From: Saccharicrinis sp. UBA6048
Lineage (GTDB): Bacteria > Bacteroidota > Bacteroidia > Bacteroidales > Marinilabiliaceae
Assembly: GCA_002429115.1 (NCBI GenBank)
Contig: DIYS01000085.1
Coordinates: forward strand, 1-8,091
DNA length: 8,091 nt
Direction: 5' to 3'
The position numbers and the translations under genes were made by a program. Positions within the stretch are counted from its first letter, which is position 1. Each line of letters opens with the position of its first letter. Positions 6,974 through 8,091 of this stretch are shown here, in pieces. The notes below the pieces were generated by a model. That model was not told the origin of the DNA and made no database searches. It saw only the letters and a program-made list of their open reading frames with translations.

Positions 6974-7265
6974 ATTTATTCTCACAATACAGTGCAAATA
7001 GTAAATGCTTTAAGTTTGTTTATTAAAATGGAATCTCCGATAAACTGGTTAATGCGCTATAGGAGAATGATTAAATGATTTCTTTTTTCTTATGTAATTT
7101 GGAATAAGAATACCCGACACCTGTCAATTATATAATGAAGTGATACAATAAATAGTCACTGATAAAATTTAGATGAGAAAGCTTTATAAAACTTACAAAC
7201 CTACCACTGAATAGAACTTCGAAGAAAGATGACATTAATTAATGTTAACCTTAATATTTTATAAG
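6974..7265. other. AT-rich intergenic leader, no gene seen
   Basis: This 292-base stretch between the hairpin and the next lipoprotein gene has no supported open frame. It holds only weak local pairings: TCTCC (7034-7038) with GGAGA (7062-7066), and AGTGA (7139-7143) with TCACT (7156-7160). The T-rich stretch TTTCTTTTTTCTTA (7079-7092) is not preceded by a strong stem. The region probably carries the promoter and a long 5' untranslated leader for the gene at 7266. No recognised riboswitch was identified. Confidence 0.6.
7011..7018 (+). promoter_or_regulatory. Possible Bacteroidota -7 promoter box
   Basis: TAAGTTTG matches the TAnnTTTG -7 consensus of Bacteroidota housekeeping promoters. No TTTG-like -33 element is found 19-21 bases upstream, and such a match is expected by chance in AT-rich DNA. 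If real, transcription would start near 7025 and leave a leader of about 240 bases before the lipoprotein gene. Confidence 0.2.
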
Positions 7266-8091
7266 ATGAAATTTATAAGAAAGATTAGTTTGTTGGTATG
7301 TGCCTTATTAATAGGACTAATGGCCAATTGTCAGCAAAATGAAAAAACAACAGCCTATACCATTAAAGGAAAAAATTGGGACGAATTTAATGGTCATACT
7401 TTTAAACTAGGTATTGGCGATACTACTGCCAAAGGCTACCATTGGATTAAGGAAACAACAATAAAAAATGGAAAAATAAAAATAAAGGGAAAAACCGAGT
7501 TTGTACGAAATGCTTTTTGGAGAGTATATGATGATAATGGTAAAACTAGAACCAAGGGGTTTTGTATATTAGAGCCGGGTACCTTTAGCCTAGACTTAAA
7601 AGACAAGAGGGTATCAATGTCTACTACCATTTTTGAAGGAGGAAAGTACAATACCATTATCTTTAAAGAGGTTCAGGAAAGTCCGGAAGTAAAAGCAGCA
7701 CTAAAAAACTATTTCGATTTTGAAGCAACGCTTACCGAAGCGGATACATTAGGAACACCAAATGACATAAAGGCTACCACAATTTACCAGGAGGTGCCTA
7801 GAGCCGTTTTAGGGAAATATAACGCCTTATCAGCCAGTCACAAAGATCCATATGTTAGAATGTTGGCGATGTATTATTGCATCTTGTCAGGGGAGGAAAT
7901 GGAAAAAATAGCATCAGGCTTTCCTAAAGAATTTAATGATAATCCGGAATATATATTGTTAGAAAGTACTATTGAGGAAAGAAAAGATTTTAGTAAAGGT
8001 GAACAAAATACAATCGGTTCAACCATCAATTTTTTTGTCGCCAAAGATTTAAATGGCAAGTTTTTTAATTTAACTGGAAAAAACGGTGAAA
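7266..8091 (+). CDS. Lipoprotein with DUF4369-like domain and start of a thioredoxin/TlpA-like domain (partial)
   Basis: The first 275 residues are present; the gene runs off the window, so the 3' end is missing. Residues 1-22 are a signal peptide with a lipobox-like GLMANC; Cys22 would be lipidated, though Asn just before it is not the usual small residue. Residues about 31-112 resemble DUF4369: an ITIKG-like opening (YTIKGKNW), a central KNGKIKIKGK strand pair and an ILEPGTFSLDL ending. A helical linker follows (about 136-245). From Gly251 the sequence GSTINFFVAKDLNGKFFNLT fits the first strands of an AhpC/TSA or TlpA-type thioredoxin fold; the CxxC active site would lie beyond the window and cannot be confirmed. 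Family members are periplasm-facing thiol-disulfide proteins. It lies 367 bp after the SusD gene and behind a probable terminator, so it may be transcribed separately. Confidence 0.75.
   Translation, partial: MKFIRKISLLVCALLIGLMANCQQNEKTTAYTIKGKNWDEFNGHTFKLGIGDTTAKGYHWIKETTIKNGKIKIKGKTEFVRNAFWRVYDDNGKTRTKGFCILEPGTFSLDLKDKRVSMSTTIFEGGKYNTIIFKEVQESPEVKAALKNYFDFEATLTEADTLGTPNDIKATTIYQEVPRAVLGKYNALSASHKDPYVRMLAMYYCILSGEEMEKIASGFPKEFNDNPEYILLESTIEERKDFSKGEQNTIGSTINFFVAKDLNGKFFNLTGKNGE

Noticed and set aside
7436..8059. Reverse-strand open frames at 7436-7657 and 7874-8059
   Set aside because: They are antisense to the lipoprotein frame that starts at 7266, has a signal peptide and stays open to the window end; the forward frame is clearly the gene.

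Overview
The window looks like a Bacteroidota chromosome. It carries a FecR-type anti-sigma factor, a SusC/RagA-type TonB-dependent receptor and a RagB/SusD lipoprotein in tandem. Codon use is AT-rich, Shine-Dalgarno sequences are not evident, and the A/C-rich repeat-laden intergenic DNA is of a kind seen in this phylum. All four supported genes lie on the + strand. The genus cannot be fixed from the sequence.

Layout: positions 1-678 are non-coding. They hold a degenerate repeat tract extremely poor in G on the + strand, with one 79-bp unit present twice (73-151 and 432-510, 72 of 79 identical), an embedded imperfect hairpin (209-255) and a duplicated TGTCAC motif (571-608) ahead of the first gene. 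Then come the FecR-family anti-sigma factor (679-1830), a G/C-rich hairpin in the 81-bp gap, the SusC-family receptor with an N-terminal STN signalling domain (1912-5448), and 22 bp later the SusD-family lipoprotein (5471-6898). A long tetraloop hairpin (6934-6973) probably ends this unit. After 292 bp of AT-rich leader, a lipoprotein with a DUF4369-like N-terminal half and the beginning of a thioredoxin/TlpA-like domain starts at 7266 and runs off the window end.

How the genes work together (inference from the families): SusD captures a ligand at the cell surface and SusC imports it using TonB energy. The STN domain of SusC reports occupancy across the periplasm to the C-terminal part of FecR, whose cytoplasmic N-terminus controls an ECF sigma factor that switches the operon on. 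The partner sigma factor, normally adjacent to fecR, is not in the window: the 678 bases upstream contain no such gene. No glycoside hydrolase or other substrate-revealing enzyme is visible. The only cargo-like neighbour is the probable thiol-redox lipoprotein, so the substrate is unknown.

This is mostly a recognisable nutrient-uptake locus. I do not see clear evidence for a wholly new system. The most unusual parts are the upstream repeat tract, the missing sigma factor and the two intergenic RNA hairpins.
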